DNA of 64,000 nucleotides from an uncultured Prevotella sp. (GCF_937863835.1 NZ_CALMHT010000073.1:23701-87700), one strand, 5' to 3'; positions 51,490 to 61,867 are shown, numbered from the stretch's first letter. The notes: generated by a model not told the origin, from the letters alone. Numbers and translations: made by a program.

Positions 51490-52533
51490 CTATAATCTAT
51501 TTAGTCTTCTTAATAATAATTTATTGATCACATATATTTTTCTTCTCTGTTTGTCAAGGTCCTCTCTGATTACATTCATGTTATTGAAGAAATCACTGAA
51601 TGCGTTGAGCAAGGCATTCGGTTGCGGTTCACTTTCAGCGTTCGGGTTCACTATCATCCTGATTCCTTTGCTTTCGATATGCACATCCACATCCTTGCCG
51701 GTGATGATAGGGTCGCCGTCGTAATGTATCACCCCCTCGGTGGTCCTTCTGATATGCAGCTTTTTGGCTTTGAAAGTTTTTATCTTACTATTCTTATCCA
51801 GAGTCTTGTTGAACATATCGATACTGATCTGCGGAGCATCGAATACCGTGAAAGGTTCCATGATGATCACATCCATCAGTCCGTCGCTCATCGAGGCCTG
51901 CGGTGCGATGTAAGCGTTGTTTCCGTATTGTGAAGCGTTGGCGCACGCTATCAGGAACGCCTTGTATTTCTGAGTCCCGTTTTCGTCTTCCACCTCATAA
52001 GTCTCCGGTTTATAGTTCAGTCCCTCCTTCAGTACGTTTTCTACATACGTGATTGGTCCACGTTTCCCCGCTTCGGCGAATTTCAGACTGATGAAAGCAT
52101 CGAATCCCATACCGCAGGTACAGAAGAAAGGCATATCATTGATCACCCCGTAATCCAACGATTCGATATTGCACGAATTGATCAGTTCGATGTCCTTATG
52201 AACATTAATAGGTATTTGCAGATGTCTTGCCAGTCCGTTGCCCGAACCGCATGGAATAATACCGAGAGCCGTATCCGTATGTACCAGCGAACGCGCAACC
52301 TCGTTGATTGTACCGTCTCCGCCGACAGCTACTACGATCGGGTATTTCTCAGCAACGGCGTCGCGGGCTATTTGAGCCGCATGACCTGCATATTCGGTAA
52401 AAGTGATATCATAGTCAAATTTCTTCTTGTCAATCTCTTTTTTGATTAAGTCGGAAATATTTTCCTTGTCTTGAGTGCCCGAGATAGGATTGATTATGAA
52501 TCTTAATTTTATCTTGTTAGCCATAGGTTGCAA
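51490..52533 (-). CDS. Diacylglycerol kinase-family lipid kinase
   Basis: 'RFIINPISG', 'VAVGGDGTINEVARSLVHTDTALGIIPCGSGNGLARHL', 'ASMSDGLMDVIIM'. Confidence 0.9.
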   Translation of the reverse strand: MQPMANKIKLRFIINPISGTQDKENISDLIKKEIDKKKFDYDITFTEYAGHAAQIARDAVAEKYPIVVAVGGDGTINEVARSLVHTDTALGIIPCGSGNGLARHLQIPINVHKDIELINSCNIESLDYGVINDMPFFCTCGMGFDAFISLKFAEAGKRGPITYVENVLKEGLNYKPETYEVEDENGTQKYKAFLIACANASQYGNNAYIAPQASMSDGLMDVIIMEPFTVFDAPQISIDMFNKTLDKNSKIKTFKAKKLHIRRTTEGVIHYDGDPIITGKDVDVHIESKGIRMIVNPNAESEPQPNALLNAFSDFFNNMNVIREDLDKQRRKIYVINKLLLRRLNRL

Positions 52534-52686
52534 AATTACTATTTTTATATAAAATGAACGTCCTTTTTAAATAAAAATAAGTGAAAAAAAATATTTCTGC
52601 GAAAAATGTACGAATTTAATAACATTTTTTGTAACTTTGCAGCCTATAATTAATTTTGTGGTATATTACTACACCTATTAAAAAAG

Positions 52687-53874
52687 ATGGGACAGTTACA
52701 AGAAAGATACAAAAACTATCGTGAACCGCAGAAATATATGTCTGCCGGTGTTTATCCTTACTTCCGTGCTATTAGTGGCAAACAGGGTACAGAGGTCGAA
52801 ATGGAAGGTCATAAAGTACTTATGTTTGGTTCTAATGCTTATACAGGACTTACTGGAGATCAAAGAGTTATCGATGCAGCCAAAAAAGCCTTGGACAAAT
52901 ATGGTTCAGGTTGTGCAGGCAGTCGTTTCCTGAATGGAACTTTAGATCTTCACATACAGTTAGAAAAAGAATTAGCCGAGTTTGAACACAAAGATGAAGC
53001 CTTGTGCTTTTCTACCGGTTTTTCAGTTAATTCAGGTGTTCTATCTGTAATATGTGGAAGAGAGGATTATATAATATGTGACGATCGCGACCATGCGAGT
53101 ATTGTAGATGGAAGACGTCTGTCATTTGCCAATTGTCTGAAATACAAGCATAATGACATGGAAGACCTCGAGAAGGTCCTTCAGAAGTGCCGTCCAGACG
53201 CTATCAAACTGATTGTTGTCGATGGTGTGTTCTCTATGGAAGGTGATTTGGCCAATTTGCCCGAAATCGTCAAACTCAAGCACAAATACGATGCGTCTAT
53301 CATGGTAGACGAAGCTCATGGTCTGGGTGTATTCGGAAAAGAGGGCCGGGGTGTATGCGATTATTTCGGATTGACTGATGAGGTGGATCTGATTATGGGT
53401 ACATTCAGCAAGAGTCTTGCCAGTATAGGCGGTTTCATTGCATCCGACAAGGATACTATCAATTATCTCCGTCATACATGCCGTACATATATTTTCAGTG
53501 CATCCAATACACCATCTGCTACAGCCGCAGCGATGGAAGCTCTGCATATCATCCGTACCGAACCGTCGCGAATTGAAAACCTTTGGAAGGTGACGAAGTA
53601 TGCATTGCGCCGTTTCAAGGAAGAAGGTTTCGAGATAGGTGAGACAGAAAGTCCTATCATACCTCTTTATGTAAGAGATGTGGATAAGACGTTCCTTGTT
53701 ACCAAGTTGGCTTTTGATAACGGAGTGTTTATCAATCCTGTTATTCCACCGGCTTGTGCGCCTCAGGATACCCTTGTTCGTTTCGCTTTAATGGCCACCC
53801 ATACAGAGGAACAAGTGGAAAGAGGAGTACAGATTTTGAAGAATGTATTCAAAGAGGAAAATATTATAAAATAA
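52687..53874 (+). CDS. spt: Serine palmitoyltransferase / alpha-oxoamine synthase family PLP enzyme
   Basis: 'MFGSNAYTGLTGDQRVIDAA', 'GSGCAGSRFLNGTLDLHIQLE', 'MVDEAHGLGVFGKEGRGVCDYF', 'GTFSKSLASIGGFIA'. Confidence 0.85.
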   Translation: MGQLQERYKNYREPQKYMSAGVYPYFRAISGKQGTEVEMEGHKVLMFGSNAYTGLTGDQRVIDAAKKALDKYGSGCAGSRFLNGTLDLHIQLEKELAEFEHKDEALCFSTGFSVNSGVLSVICGREDYIICDDRDHASIVDGRRLSFANCLKYKHNDMEDLEKVLQKCRPDAIKLIVVDGVFSMEGDLANLPEIVKLKHKYDASIMVDEAHGLGVFGKEGRGVCDYFGLTDEVDLIMGTFSKSLASIGGFIASDKDTINYLRHTCRTYIFSASNTPSATAAAMEALHIIRTEPSRIENLWKVTKYALRRFKEEGFEIGETESPIIPLYVRDVDKTFLVTKLAFDNGVFINPVIPPACAPQDTLVRFALMATHTEEQVERGVQILKNVFKEENIIK

Positions 53875-53909
53875 TCTCTGAAAAATTTGCAAGAGTCGAA
53901 AAAAGTGCT

Positions 53910-53917
53910 TACCTTTG
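53910..53917 (+). promoter_or_regulatory. -7 element TACCTTTG upstream of tRNA-Pro
   Basis: TTTG (53886-53889)-N20-TACCTTTG. Confidence 0.55.
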
Positions 53918-53951
53918 CACCCGCAAATGAGACACAGAGACCCTTTGCAAG

Positions 53952-54025
53952 CGGGGTGTAGCGCAGCCCGGTAGCGCTCCTGGTTTGGGACCAGGCGGCC
54001 GCAGGTTCGAATCCTGTCGCCCCGA
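53952..54025 (+). tRNA. tRNA-Pro (anticodon TGG)
   Basis: Acceptor CGGGGTG/CGCCCCG, anticodon arm CCTGG-TTTGGGA-CCAGG, T arm with GGTTCGAATCC. Confidence 0.95.
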
Positions 54026-54026
54026 C

Positions 54027-54064
54027 AAAAGAAGTATCCTATTATTCGGATACTTCTTTTTTTT
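54027..54064 (+). terminator. Terminator after tRNA-Pro
   Basis: AGAAGTATCC / GGATACTTCT stem then T8. Confidence 0.8.
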
Positions 54065-54145
54065 ATGAAAATAAATCAATTTTTACTTGTTACTACAAAA
54101 TGATTTATTTAACTTTGCAAATATCAACACTTAATGAAGTGAGAA

Positions 54146-56620
54146 ATGAGGAATATATCACGTATACCATATTGTAAATATCTGTTTTTATTAGTATTAT
54201 TCACTTTTTGTAATAATATGAAAGGAGAACAGAAATTTCATACATTGAATGCTTCCAATGGATTGCTTGACAACAGTGCCCAGCAGATTGTGAATCTGGA
54301 TGATGGTAGAATGATTATCACCACATTGGGAAATATCAATTTCTACGACGGAGCCAATTTCTATTATATCCATTCCCGTTACAACAATGATTTCTATCTC
54401 AAAGATTACAAAGGTCATTATCATACCTATATAGACAACAAGAATTATCTGTGGTTGAAAGACAAGCATAAGGTTTATTGTATTAACCTGATGACAGAGA
54501 AATACGAAAGTGTGAAAAAGGTGTTGTCCCGAAGACTTGGTAACAAAAACTACACCGATTTGTTTGGGACGGAAGATGGATGCCTGTGGTTGGTCGAAAA
54601 CAGCAAGTACCTCTATGGTATAGATGCAAAAGTGAAAATACGGTTACCACGCGAAGCCGGTAATTTACAGGATCTGGATGTTTATGAAAGAAAATATCTG
54701 ATGTTGTTTTTCGGTAACGGTATGTTGTATATGTACAACTTGAAAGACGGTCGCCTGTTGAAAAAGTCATGTGCTTATTCACCGTCCGACCAGACATATT
54801 ACGATGCCTCATCATTGGTGAAATTCCATAATGGTAAGTATTATCAGTTGCGCAACGGTAAGAAGAACAGTGTATTGCTGGTTTACGATGTCAAGACAAA
54901 TCAATGGAAAGTAGTGTTGAAGGTACCGTATCATTTCAACAATATGGCCTTCAAGAACGACAGTGCCCTCTATATAGCCTGCGAGTACGGTTATTATATC
55001 TATAATGTAGCGACACAGTCGCTGACCCACAACAATCTGATATACACCGACGATGACAAGATCATAGATACGGATATCAATACGATCTGTTTCGACCATC
55101 AGGGAGGTATGTGGTTCGGTACCGAAAAGCGCGGCGTCTTGTATTGCAAACCGGTAGAGACCCCTTTCACCCTTTTAGGATGGGAAGACCCCAGAAGCTT
55201 GGCCCTTTTGAAATGTATAGACCGGAACAAAGTTCAGACACAGTTTAATAAGCGTTCGTATCACTGCACGGTGCGTGTCGGCAATATCACATGGCTAGGC
55301 ACCGACGACGGATTGTCTATGTTCAAAGGTAAAACACATCTGCGCACATTCAACACCAAAGACGGTTTGCCCAACAATGTAGTCCATTCCATCGTCCCGG
55401 ATCGTACAGGCAATCTCTGGTTGAGTACCAGTTATGGTATTGCCTGTGTCGTATACAACAAGAAGTTCAAGAAATACGAAATCCATAATTTCACCCAGCG
55501 CGACGGACTCGGTTACGAACTCTATGAAAATGGCAAGTCTGTCCTGCTTCCCGACGGCAAAATAGCGATGCAGAGTATCGACAACATAACCGTCTTCGAC
55601 CCTCAGCGCGTACTCAACAACATATCCAGAATACACAGTCTGAAAACCAAGTTGACTCCCGTTATCGTCAATCTCTTTGTGATGGGTAACAGAGTGGAAG
55701 TAGGCAAGAGTTACGATAAAAATACGATTTTGTCGAAAGCCATTTCCAAGTCGGACAGTATCGAGTTGAATTTTAATCAGAACAAAATCACGTTTATCGT
55801 GTCCGCCATGAATTATTTCCGTCCCAATGAGACCTATTTCAGATACCGTCTGTTGGGGAGCGATAACAGCAGTTGGAAAGTTGTGCCGACATATAGTTTT
55901 GAAGGACGTTCGGCTAAGGACGGTGAGATATCCATCAATTACAACAGTTTAAGTCCCGGTACATACCGACTTGAGATGCAGGCATCCATGTTTAATGACG
56001 TGTGGGACGGTGGTACCAAGTCTATCATCATATCCGTCAATCAACCGTGGTGGCGTCGTACCGGTCTCCAGTTGCTGTTGCTGTTGACTCTCATCACGAT
56101 ATCATGTTTGGATTTTGTCTATTATTCTAAAGTATTGAAGTTGAAGACCCAAATCAAGCACTCCGACAGCAGTATTATGCACAGGTTGTACGATTATGTC
56201 AAGAACTGCAATAAGTTAAGCGGTTCCATCTTGTCGCCCAATCCTTCCACATCGTTATTTGGTGCGGAAGATGATATAAGCAGACTGATAACGAACGACG
56301 AAGTGTCGTTTATCAGAAAGATTATACCTGTGATAACCCAACATCAACCGGGTACTTACACGATGTCGCAGTTGTGTACCGATACGGGTTTGAAACGTGA
56401 AGATGTCTATAAATACAGTAAGAAGATACTGAATACTCAGTTGCGTATCATGACCATGCTGTTGCGCCTCACCAATGCCGCCCGACTTCTTGTCGAGACC
56501 GACCATACGGTTGAGTCCATTTCTGACATAACAAGATTCGTCAATGTCGAATACTTCCGTACCTGTTTTAAGAATGAGTATAAGTGTACGCCTGAGGAAT
56601 ACAGACAGCAAAACCAGTAA
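54146..56620 (+). CDS. Transmembrane regulator: periplasmic propeller + Y_Y_Y-like domain, TM, cytoplasmic AraC-type HTH, no kinase domain
   Basis: 'FKGKTHLRTFNTKDGLPNNVVHSIVPDRTGNLWLSTSYGIA', 'NETYFRYRLLGSDNSSWK', TM 'GLQLLLLLTLITISCLDFVYY', AraC-like C-terminus ending 'EYFRTCFKNEYKCTPEEYRQ'. Confidence 0.8.
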   Translation: MRNISRIPYCKYLFLLVLFTFCNNMKGEQKFHTLNASNGLLDNSAQQIVNLDDGRMIITTLGNINFYDGANFYYIHSRYNNDFYLKDYKGHYHTYIDNKNYLWLKDKHKVYCINLMTEKYESVKKVLSRRLGNKNYTDLFGTEDGCLWLVENSKYLYGIDAKVKIRLPREAGNLQDLDVYERKYLMLFFGNGMLYMYNLKDGRLLKKSCAYSPSDQTYYDASSLVKFHNGKYYQLRNGKKNSVLLVYDVKTNQWKVVLKVPYHFNNMAFKNDSALYIACEYGYYIYNVATQSLTHNNLIYTDDDKIIDTDINTICFDHQGGMWFGTEKRGVLYCKPVETPFTLLGWEDPRSLALLKCIDRNKVQTQFNKRSYHCTVRVGNITWLGTDDGLSMFKGKTHLRTFNTKDGLPNNVVHSIVPDRTGNLWLSTSYGIACVVYNKKFKKYEIHNFTQRDGLGYELYENGKSVLLPDGKIAMQSIDNITVFDPQRVLNNISRIHSLKTKLTPVIVNLFVMGNRVEVGKSYDKNTILSKAISKSDSIELNFNQNKITFIVSAMNYFRPNETYFRYRLLGSDNSSWKVVPTYSFEGRSAKDGEISINYNSLSPGTYRLEMQASMFNDVWDGGTKSIIISVNQPWWRRTGLQLLLLLTLITISCLDFVYYSKVLKLKTQIKHSDSSIMHRLYDYVKNCNKLSGSILSPNPSTSLFGAEDDISRLITNDEVSFIRKIIPVITQHQPGTYTMSQLCTDTGLKREDVYKYSKKILNTQLRIMTMLLRLTNAARLLVETDHTVESISDITRFVNVEYFRTCFKNEYKCTPEEYRQQNQ

Positions 56621-57895
56621 CTATCTTGTACTGATCTGAGTATATCCTACCAACCTGTCCGTTCTACCGCCCATAGGTCGATAGTAGACGAGGGCATAAT
56701 ATTTGTTTTCTGTCTGGTAGAATGCCGGTTCCAATGCTTCCGGTTTGTAATAGCCCGTATCGTCCATGACCATATATCTGTATGAGTAATAGCCCAGTTT
56801 TTGTAGGATGCAGGCTTTAAAACTGTTGTCTGTCCTATCATAATGCATCACATATTGTGTTCTGTCACTGTCGTTGGTCCAGTCGCCCGATATTTCTATT
56901 GTATAGTCGTTGTTCAGTAGAGCGGTCTGCCTGATATTGTTGCTGTCCGTTTTCAGTTGATAGTTGACCCACACATAATCGCAGGTCACATTATTTTCAC
57001 TGTTGTCACTGTTACGGATATAGAATGCGCCGTCGGCATCCTCGTCGTACACATAGTTTTTCCTCGCTTCATCCACGAAAGGGAATGCATGATAGTAGTT
57101 GCCGTCCCATGAAAGATGTTCGATACCCATGGTCGGATGTTCCGTAGACAGCACCTCAAACTTATGGTATTCGTTACCCGCATTGAAGATCAGTTGTCTG
57201 TTATGGGTCCACTGCAGACCGTCGCTCTGTATATAATCGGGCTTTACGTTTGCCACACTTTCACCGTTTATCCCGTTCTGTATGATATTGGTCTTGATCT
57301 GTTCCGTAGGGTTAGTCACCGTCAGACCGTTATATTTCACCGTCATCGAGAGTTGTTGATGATTCTTGTTCACATCGATATCCGTATTCGACGTCACGCC
57401 CAGTCCCACGTTCATCAGCGATTCCAGCACCATGAATCTAGCTTCCAGCACCTTTCTGTTATTATTGTCCTCATCGTATACCGACAGGATATAATTGCCG
57501 CTCATTTTCAGTTTACACCTGTCGTTCGGTATCTGTAAGGCATAATGGGTATAGAGCACACTGGTATTGATCGATTCCTCATAGTCGTCGATGGTATTGT
57601 CATTCATCCCCACCAGATAGTCACTTTCCAACAGTTGTTCCGACCGGCTCCAGTCAGCCTCGCAGTGTTCTATCTTATACATATATCTGTGGTACGTGTG
57701 CGACAGTTGGTCGAACGACACGTTCAGCATCTCGTCGCTGTTCAGTTTCATCACAGGCATCTCCATCCAGTTGTCGTCCACCACCACCTGCAGTGTCCTG
57801 ATCTGTGAATCGAATACCGAATGAGCCTCCGCATGACATACGAGAGTCATGATCAATACATATAAAAGGATATATTTCTTCATCGTGTAAAACAT
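56621..57895 (-). CDS. DUF5103-like type IX secretion system plug protein
   Basis: Signal peptide; 'DSQIRTLQVVVDDNWMEMPVMKLNSDEMLNVSFDQLSHTYHRYMYKIEHCEADWSRSEQLLESDYLVGMNDNTIDDYEESINT'. Confidence 0.75.
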   Translation of the reverse strand: MFYTMKKYILLYVLIMTLVCHAEAHSVFDSQIRTLQVVVDDNWMEMPVMKLNSDEMLNVSFDQLSHTYHRYMYKIEHCEADWSRSEQLLESDYLVGMNDNTIDDYEESINTSVLYTHYALQIPNDRCKLKMSGNYILSVYDEDNNNRKVLEARFMVLESLMNVGLGVTSNTDIDVNKNHQQLSMTVKYNGLTVTNPTEQIKTNIIQNGINGESVANVKPDYIQSDGLQWTHNRQLIFNAGNEYHKFEVLSTEHPTMGIEHLSWDGNYYHAFPFVDEARKNYVYDEDADGAFYIRNSDNSENNVTCDYVWVNYQLKTDSNNIRQTALLNNDYTIEISGDWTNDSDRTQYVMHYDRTDNSFKACILQKLGYYSYRYMVMDDTGYYKPEALEPAFYQTENKYYALVYYRPMGGRTDRLVGYTQISTR

Positions 57896-57946
57896 TGAAC
57901 GTTACAAAGATAGTGCAAATATAAACAATTCTGTCGATACAAATAG

Positions 57947-57983
57947 AAAATCCCTGCAACAAATTCATGTTACAGGGATTTTT
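57947..57983 (-). terminator. Terminator after GGGtGRT gene
   Basis: AAAATCCCTGcAAC / GTTaCAGGGATTTTT. Confidence 0.65.
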
Positions 57984-58002
57984 ATGTAAGATAATCCTAC
58001 GA

Positions 58003-59016
58003 TTATTTCTTATTGATAGCCATATCCACAGTTACGGCTACAGCTACGGTAGCACCTACCATAGGGTTGTTACCCATACCGAGGAATCCCATCATCTCTA
58101 CGTGTGCAGGAACTGAAGAAGAACCGGCAAACTGAGCATCAGAGTGCATACGGCCCATTGTATCAGTCATACCATAAGATGCAGGACCTGCAGCCATATT
58201 ATCTGGATGCAGTGTACGACCTGTACCACCACCTGAAGCTACTGAGAAGTAAGGTTTACCGGCGAGTACACGCTCTTTCTTGTAAGTACCTGCTACAGGA
58301 TGCTGGAAACGGGTAGGGTTGGTAGAGTTACCGGTTATGGAAACATCTACATCCTCTTTCCAGAGGATAGCCACACCTTCGCGTACATCATCTGCACCAT
58401 AGCATCTTACCTTAGCACGAGGACCGTCAGAGTAAGGAATCTCCTGAACGATCTTCAGTTCTGATGTATAGTAGTCAAACTTAGTCTGAACATAAGTGAA
58501 ACCGTTTACACGACTGATGATCTGAGCAGCGTCCTTGCCAAGACCGTTCAGGATTGTGCGCAACGGGTTCTTACGAACCTTGTTGGCCATTTCGGCGATC
58601 TTGATAGCACCCTCTGCTGCAGCGAAACTCTCGTGACCAGCCAGGAATGCGAAGCACTGAGTCTCCTCGCGGAGCAGACGTGCAGCCAGGTTACCATGAC
58701 CTACACCAACCTTACGGTCGTCGGCTACAGAACCAGGAATACAGAAACTCTGCAGTCCGATACCGATAGCCTCGGCACAGTCAGCGGCTGTTTTACAACC
58801 TTTCTTGATAGCGATAGCGGCACCTACCACGTAAGCCCACTTAGCGTTCTCGAAGCAAATACCCTGAGTGTCCTCACATATCTGATAAGGATCTACACCA
58901 GCGTTTTCGCAAATTTGATTAGCCTCTTCGATATCTTTGATACCGTTAGCGTTCAAGGCAGCGAGAACTTGTTTGATTCTGCGCTCCTGACTTTCGAAAT
59001 TAACTTTTCTAATCAT
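58003..59016 (-). CDS. GGGtGRT-family protein
   Basis: 'YFSVASGGGTGRTLHPDNMAAGPASYGMTDTMGRMHSDAQFAGSSSVPAHVEMMGFLGMGNNPMVGATVAVAVTVDMA'. Confidence 0.9.
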   Translation of the reverse strand: MIRKVNFESQERRIKQVLAALNANGIKDIEEANQICENAGVDPYQICEDTQGICFENAKWAYVVGAAIAIKKGCKTAADCAEAIGIGLQSFCIPGSVADDRKVGVGHGNLAARLLREETQCFAFLAGHESFAAAEGAIKIAEMANKVRKNPLRTILNGLGKDAAQIISRVNGFTYVQTKFDYYTSELKIVQEIPYSDGPRAKVRCYGADDVREGVAILWKEDVDVSITGNSTNPTRFQHPVAGTYKKERVLAGKPYFSVASGGGTGRTLHPDNMAAGPASYGMTDTMGRMHSDAQFAGSSSVPAHVEMMGFLGMGNNPMVGATVAVAVTVDMAINKK

Positions 59017-59028
59017 ATCTGTATCTCC

Positions 59029-59730
59029 TTATTCTTTACGTGGGTCAATAGTTTTAACGATTCCCTGTTCAGCCTTTGTACGACCGTAAGAACCTGTGAA
59101 TTTCTTCACTGCCTCGTTAGCGTCCATACCGCCCTTGATAGCTTCCATCATCTGACCGAGCTTTACATATTCGTAACCGCATACCTGACTGTCCTTGTCG
59201 AGGAACATCTTTGTGATGTAACCCTCTGTCAGTTCGAGGTAACGTGTACCTTTGGCTACAGTACCGTATAGTGTACCTGTCTGACTGCGCAGACCTTTAC
59301 CCAAGTCTTCCAGACCGGCACCGATAACAAGACCGCCTTCAGAGAAAGCGCTCTGTGAACGACCGTAAACAATCTGAAGGAACAATTCGCGCATAGCTGT
59401 ATTGATAGCATCACATACAAGGTCTGTGTTGAGCGCTTCAAGAATCGTCTTGCCCGGCAGAATCTCAGAAGCCATCGCTGCTGAGTGAGTCATACCTGTA
59501 CAACCGATTGTCTCAACGAGACATTCCTGAATAACACCTTCCTTAATATTCAGTGATAATTTACAAGCACCCTGCTGTGGTGCACACCAACCCACACCGT
59601 GAGTATAGCCTGAGATATCTTTGATCTCTTTGGCCTGAATCCATTTCCCTTCCTCAGGAATAGGAGCTGGTCCGTGGTTAGGACCTTTAGCGACAACGCA
59701 CATGTTGTCCACTTCTTTAGAATAAATCAT
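59029..59730 (-). CDS. NifU-like iron-sulfur cluster scaffold-family protein
   Basis: 'GWCAPQQGACKLSLNIKEGVIQECLVETIGCTGMTHSAAMASEILPGKTILEAL', upstream of GGGtGRT gene on the same strand. Confidence 0.8.
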   Translation of the reverse strand: MIYSKEVDNMCVVAKGPNHGPAPIPEEGKWIQAKEIKDISGYTHGVGWCAPQQGACKLSLNIKEGVIQECLVETIGCTGMTHSAAMASEILPGKTILEALNTDLVCDAINTAMRELFLQIVYGRSQSAFSEGGLVIGAGLEDLGKGLRSQTGTLYGTVAKGTRYLELTEGYITKMFLDKDSQVCGYEYVKLGQMMEAIKGGMDANEAVKKFTGSYGRTKAEQGIVKTIDPRKE

Positions 59731-59886
59731 ATTCTTTCAGTTTATAAAATGAATATTTGATATTGATCTCTTATTTTCCAAGCGCAAAGTTACAATAATT
59801 ATCCAAAAATACCAAGAAATGGGTATTAATTTTTCATCTCTTTAACCACATCACCGATGATTGTATTTCCTTTGTGCTTCGCGTTT

Positions 59887-60963
59887 TTATAAAGTTCCTT
59901 TCGTACTCGGCAGTTCGAAGTGGTAAATGTCCCTGCGTACAGCCATTTTCAGCGACCTGGCCAGCGCCTTGAATATTCCTTCTATCTTATGGTGCTCGTT
60001 GGTCCCTTCCGCTTTGATGTTCAGGTTCATCTTAGCCGAGTCGCTCAGACTCTTGAAGAAGTGCAGGAACATCTCCGTAGGCATTTCGCCCACTTTTTCC
60101 CTGTGGAACTCTGCATCCCATACCAGCCAGGGCCTTCCTCCGAAGTCGAGCGCCACCTGGCACAGACAGTCGTCCATCGGCAGACAGTAACCGTATCTTT
60201 CTATACCGCGCTTGTCGCCCAGTGCCTGCAGTATACAGTCGCCCAGGGCGATGGCTGTGTCTTCTATCGTATGGTGCTCGTCCACCTCCAGGTCGCCCTT
60301 CGTGTGTACGGTCAGGTCCATCATCCCGTGTTTGCCTATCTGTTCGAGCATGTGGTCGAAAAATCCCAGTCCGGTTGCGATGTCACACTTTCCGGTACCG
60401 TCCAGATTGATTTTCACATAGATGTCCGTCTCCTTGGTCGTGCGTTTCACTTCCGCTACACGTTCACCCGCAAAGAGCAGTTCGGCTATCTTGTCCCATG
60501 TCATCCCGTCCTTGTCCAGAATCAGTGAGCGGCAACCGATGTTCTCAGCAAACTGCCGGTCTGTGTCGCGGTCGCCTATCACCCAACTGCCTGCGATGTC
60601 ATAGTCAGGATTGTTCATATATTTCTCCACCATACCTGTGTTCGGTTTACGGGTGTGGGCATTGTCTTCCGGGAAGTGGCGGTCTATCAGTACATCATCG
60701 AAAGTGATGCCTTCACCTTCCAGTGTCTGTAAGATAAAATTGTGTACCGGCCAGAATGTGTCCTCAGGGAAAGCGTCGGTGCCGACACCGTCCTGATTGG
60801 AAACCATAACAAACTCGAAATCCAGTTTGCTACGTATGAATCCGAGGTTTCTGAACAGACCTTTCGTAAACTTCAGTTTATCAAATGCGTCCACCTGTTC
60901 GTCTGCCGGTTCTTCTACCAGCGTACCGTCTCTGTCAATAAATAATATTCTTTTCTGTTTCAT
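59887..60963 (-). CDS. hisB: Bifunctional histidinol-phosphatase / imidazoleglycerol-phosphate dehydratase
   Basis: '[16 protein letters not shown]', '[20 protein letters not shown]', '[16 protein letters not shown]', '[17 protein letters not shown]'; start set at in-frame ATG 60963. Confidence 0.95.
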   Translation of the reverse strand: MKQKRILFIDRDGTLVEEPADEQVDAFDKLKFTKGLFRNLGFIRSKLDFEFVMVSNQDGVGTDAFPEDTFWPVHNFILQTLEGEGITFDDVLIDRHFPEDNAHTRKPNTGMVEKYMNNPDYDIAGSWVIGDRDTDRQFAENIGCRSLILDKDGMTWDKIAELLFAGERVAEVKRTTKETDIYVKINLDGTGKCDIATGLGFFDHMLEQIGKHGMMDLTVHTKGDLEVDEHHTIEDTAIALGDCILQALGDKRGIERYGYCLPMDDCLCQVALDFGGRPWLVWDAEFHREKVGEMPTEMFLHFFKSLSDSAKMNLNIKAEGTNEHHKIEGIFKALARSLKMAVRRDIYHFELPSTKGTL

Positions 60964-60964
60964 A

Positions 60965-61867
60965 TTATTGTTGAATGTTATTTTCAAAATCAGCTTTTTC
61001 CTTCTCCTGTGTCTCAATCGAACCGTACATGTAATAGACAGGGAACAGCATTGCCATTTCCACATATTGTCCTATAAATGTGGTGATGGCGAATACGAAG
61101 AACAGCAGTACACTGAAGTATGGAGGCAGTCCCGAAGGGTCGCCCTGCATCACACCCAGGTCCGACAATCCCTTGGCGCCCAGTATCACAAAGTGGGGCG
61201 TATTCACGATCAGTACCACCACAGCTGTGATGATACCGGTGATAAACAGTACGGCGAAGATAAATCCCCAGTGTCTGAATCCCACCTTATATCCTTTTGT
61301 GATGACGTTCCACGAGTGAATCTTGTCACCCACGCAGTATTTCATAATCAGATAATTGAAAGGCATATACAGGATGATGCAAATCACGAACACGAAAAAC
61401 AGCATGATCATATACTTGTGCACATAAGGGTCGGACAGACTGTGACCAGTGGTCATCTTCGCATAAAAGAGATAGGCGGCGACAATCGGCATGATGAGCA
61501 ACAGTTGCCATATAATGGTCTTCAGCACCCGAATACTGTCATGCAGGATGTCCTTCGATTCCTTCTTTAATGAAACTTTTGTAATTTCATCATTCACAGC
61601 ATGTTGATTAAATATGTAAATGATAGTTCCGAACAGAGCCACCGCGCATATCGCTTCGATGATGATACCCACAGCCACCGCGACAGGAGCCACATGCAAA
61701 GTGTCCAGTGTTTTGGTCAGCCCCTCCACTATGGCAATAATGGCGGCGATGATCCAGGTCGACTTGAAAAGTTTTCTGAAGTTATCTGTATAAAGGTTGT
61801 AACCTGCCTTGATGCAGGCACCGTAACTGCGACTCTTGTAGAGCAGCGATAAATTTCCTTTTTCCAT
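60965..61867 (-). CDS. Polytopic membrane protein of unknown function
   Basis: Several hydrophobic helices; next to hisB on the same strand. Confidence 0.75.
   Translation of the reverse strand: MEKGNLSLLYKSRSYGACIKAGYNLYTDNFRKLFKSTWIIAAIIAIVEGLTKTLDTLHVAPVAVAVGIIIEAICAVALFGTIIYIFNQHAVNDEITKVSLKKESKDILHDSIRVLKTIIWQLLLIMPIVAAYLFYAKMTTGHSLSDPYVHKYMIMLFFVFVICIILYMPFNYLIMKYCVGDKIHSWNVITKGYKVGFRHWGFIFAVLFITGIITAVVVLIVNTPHFVILGAKGLSDLGVMQGDPSGLPPYFSVLLFFVFAITTFIGQYVEMAMLFPVYYMYGSIETQEKEKADFENNIQQ

Noticed and set aside
60797-61570. 257-aa ORF overlapping hisB start and the membrane protein gene on the opposite strand
   Set aside because: Spans two oppositely oriented credible genes; composition is not protein-like
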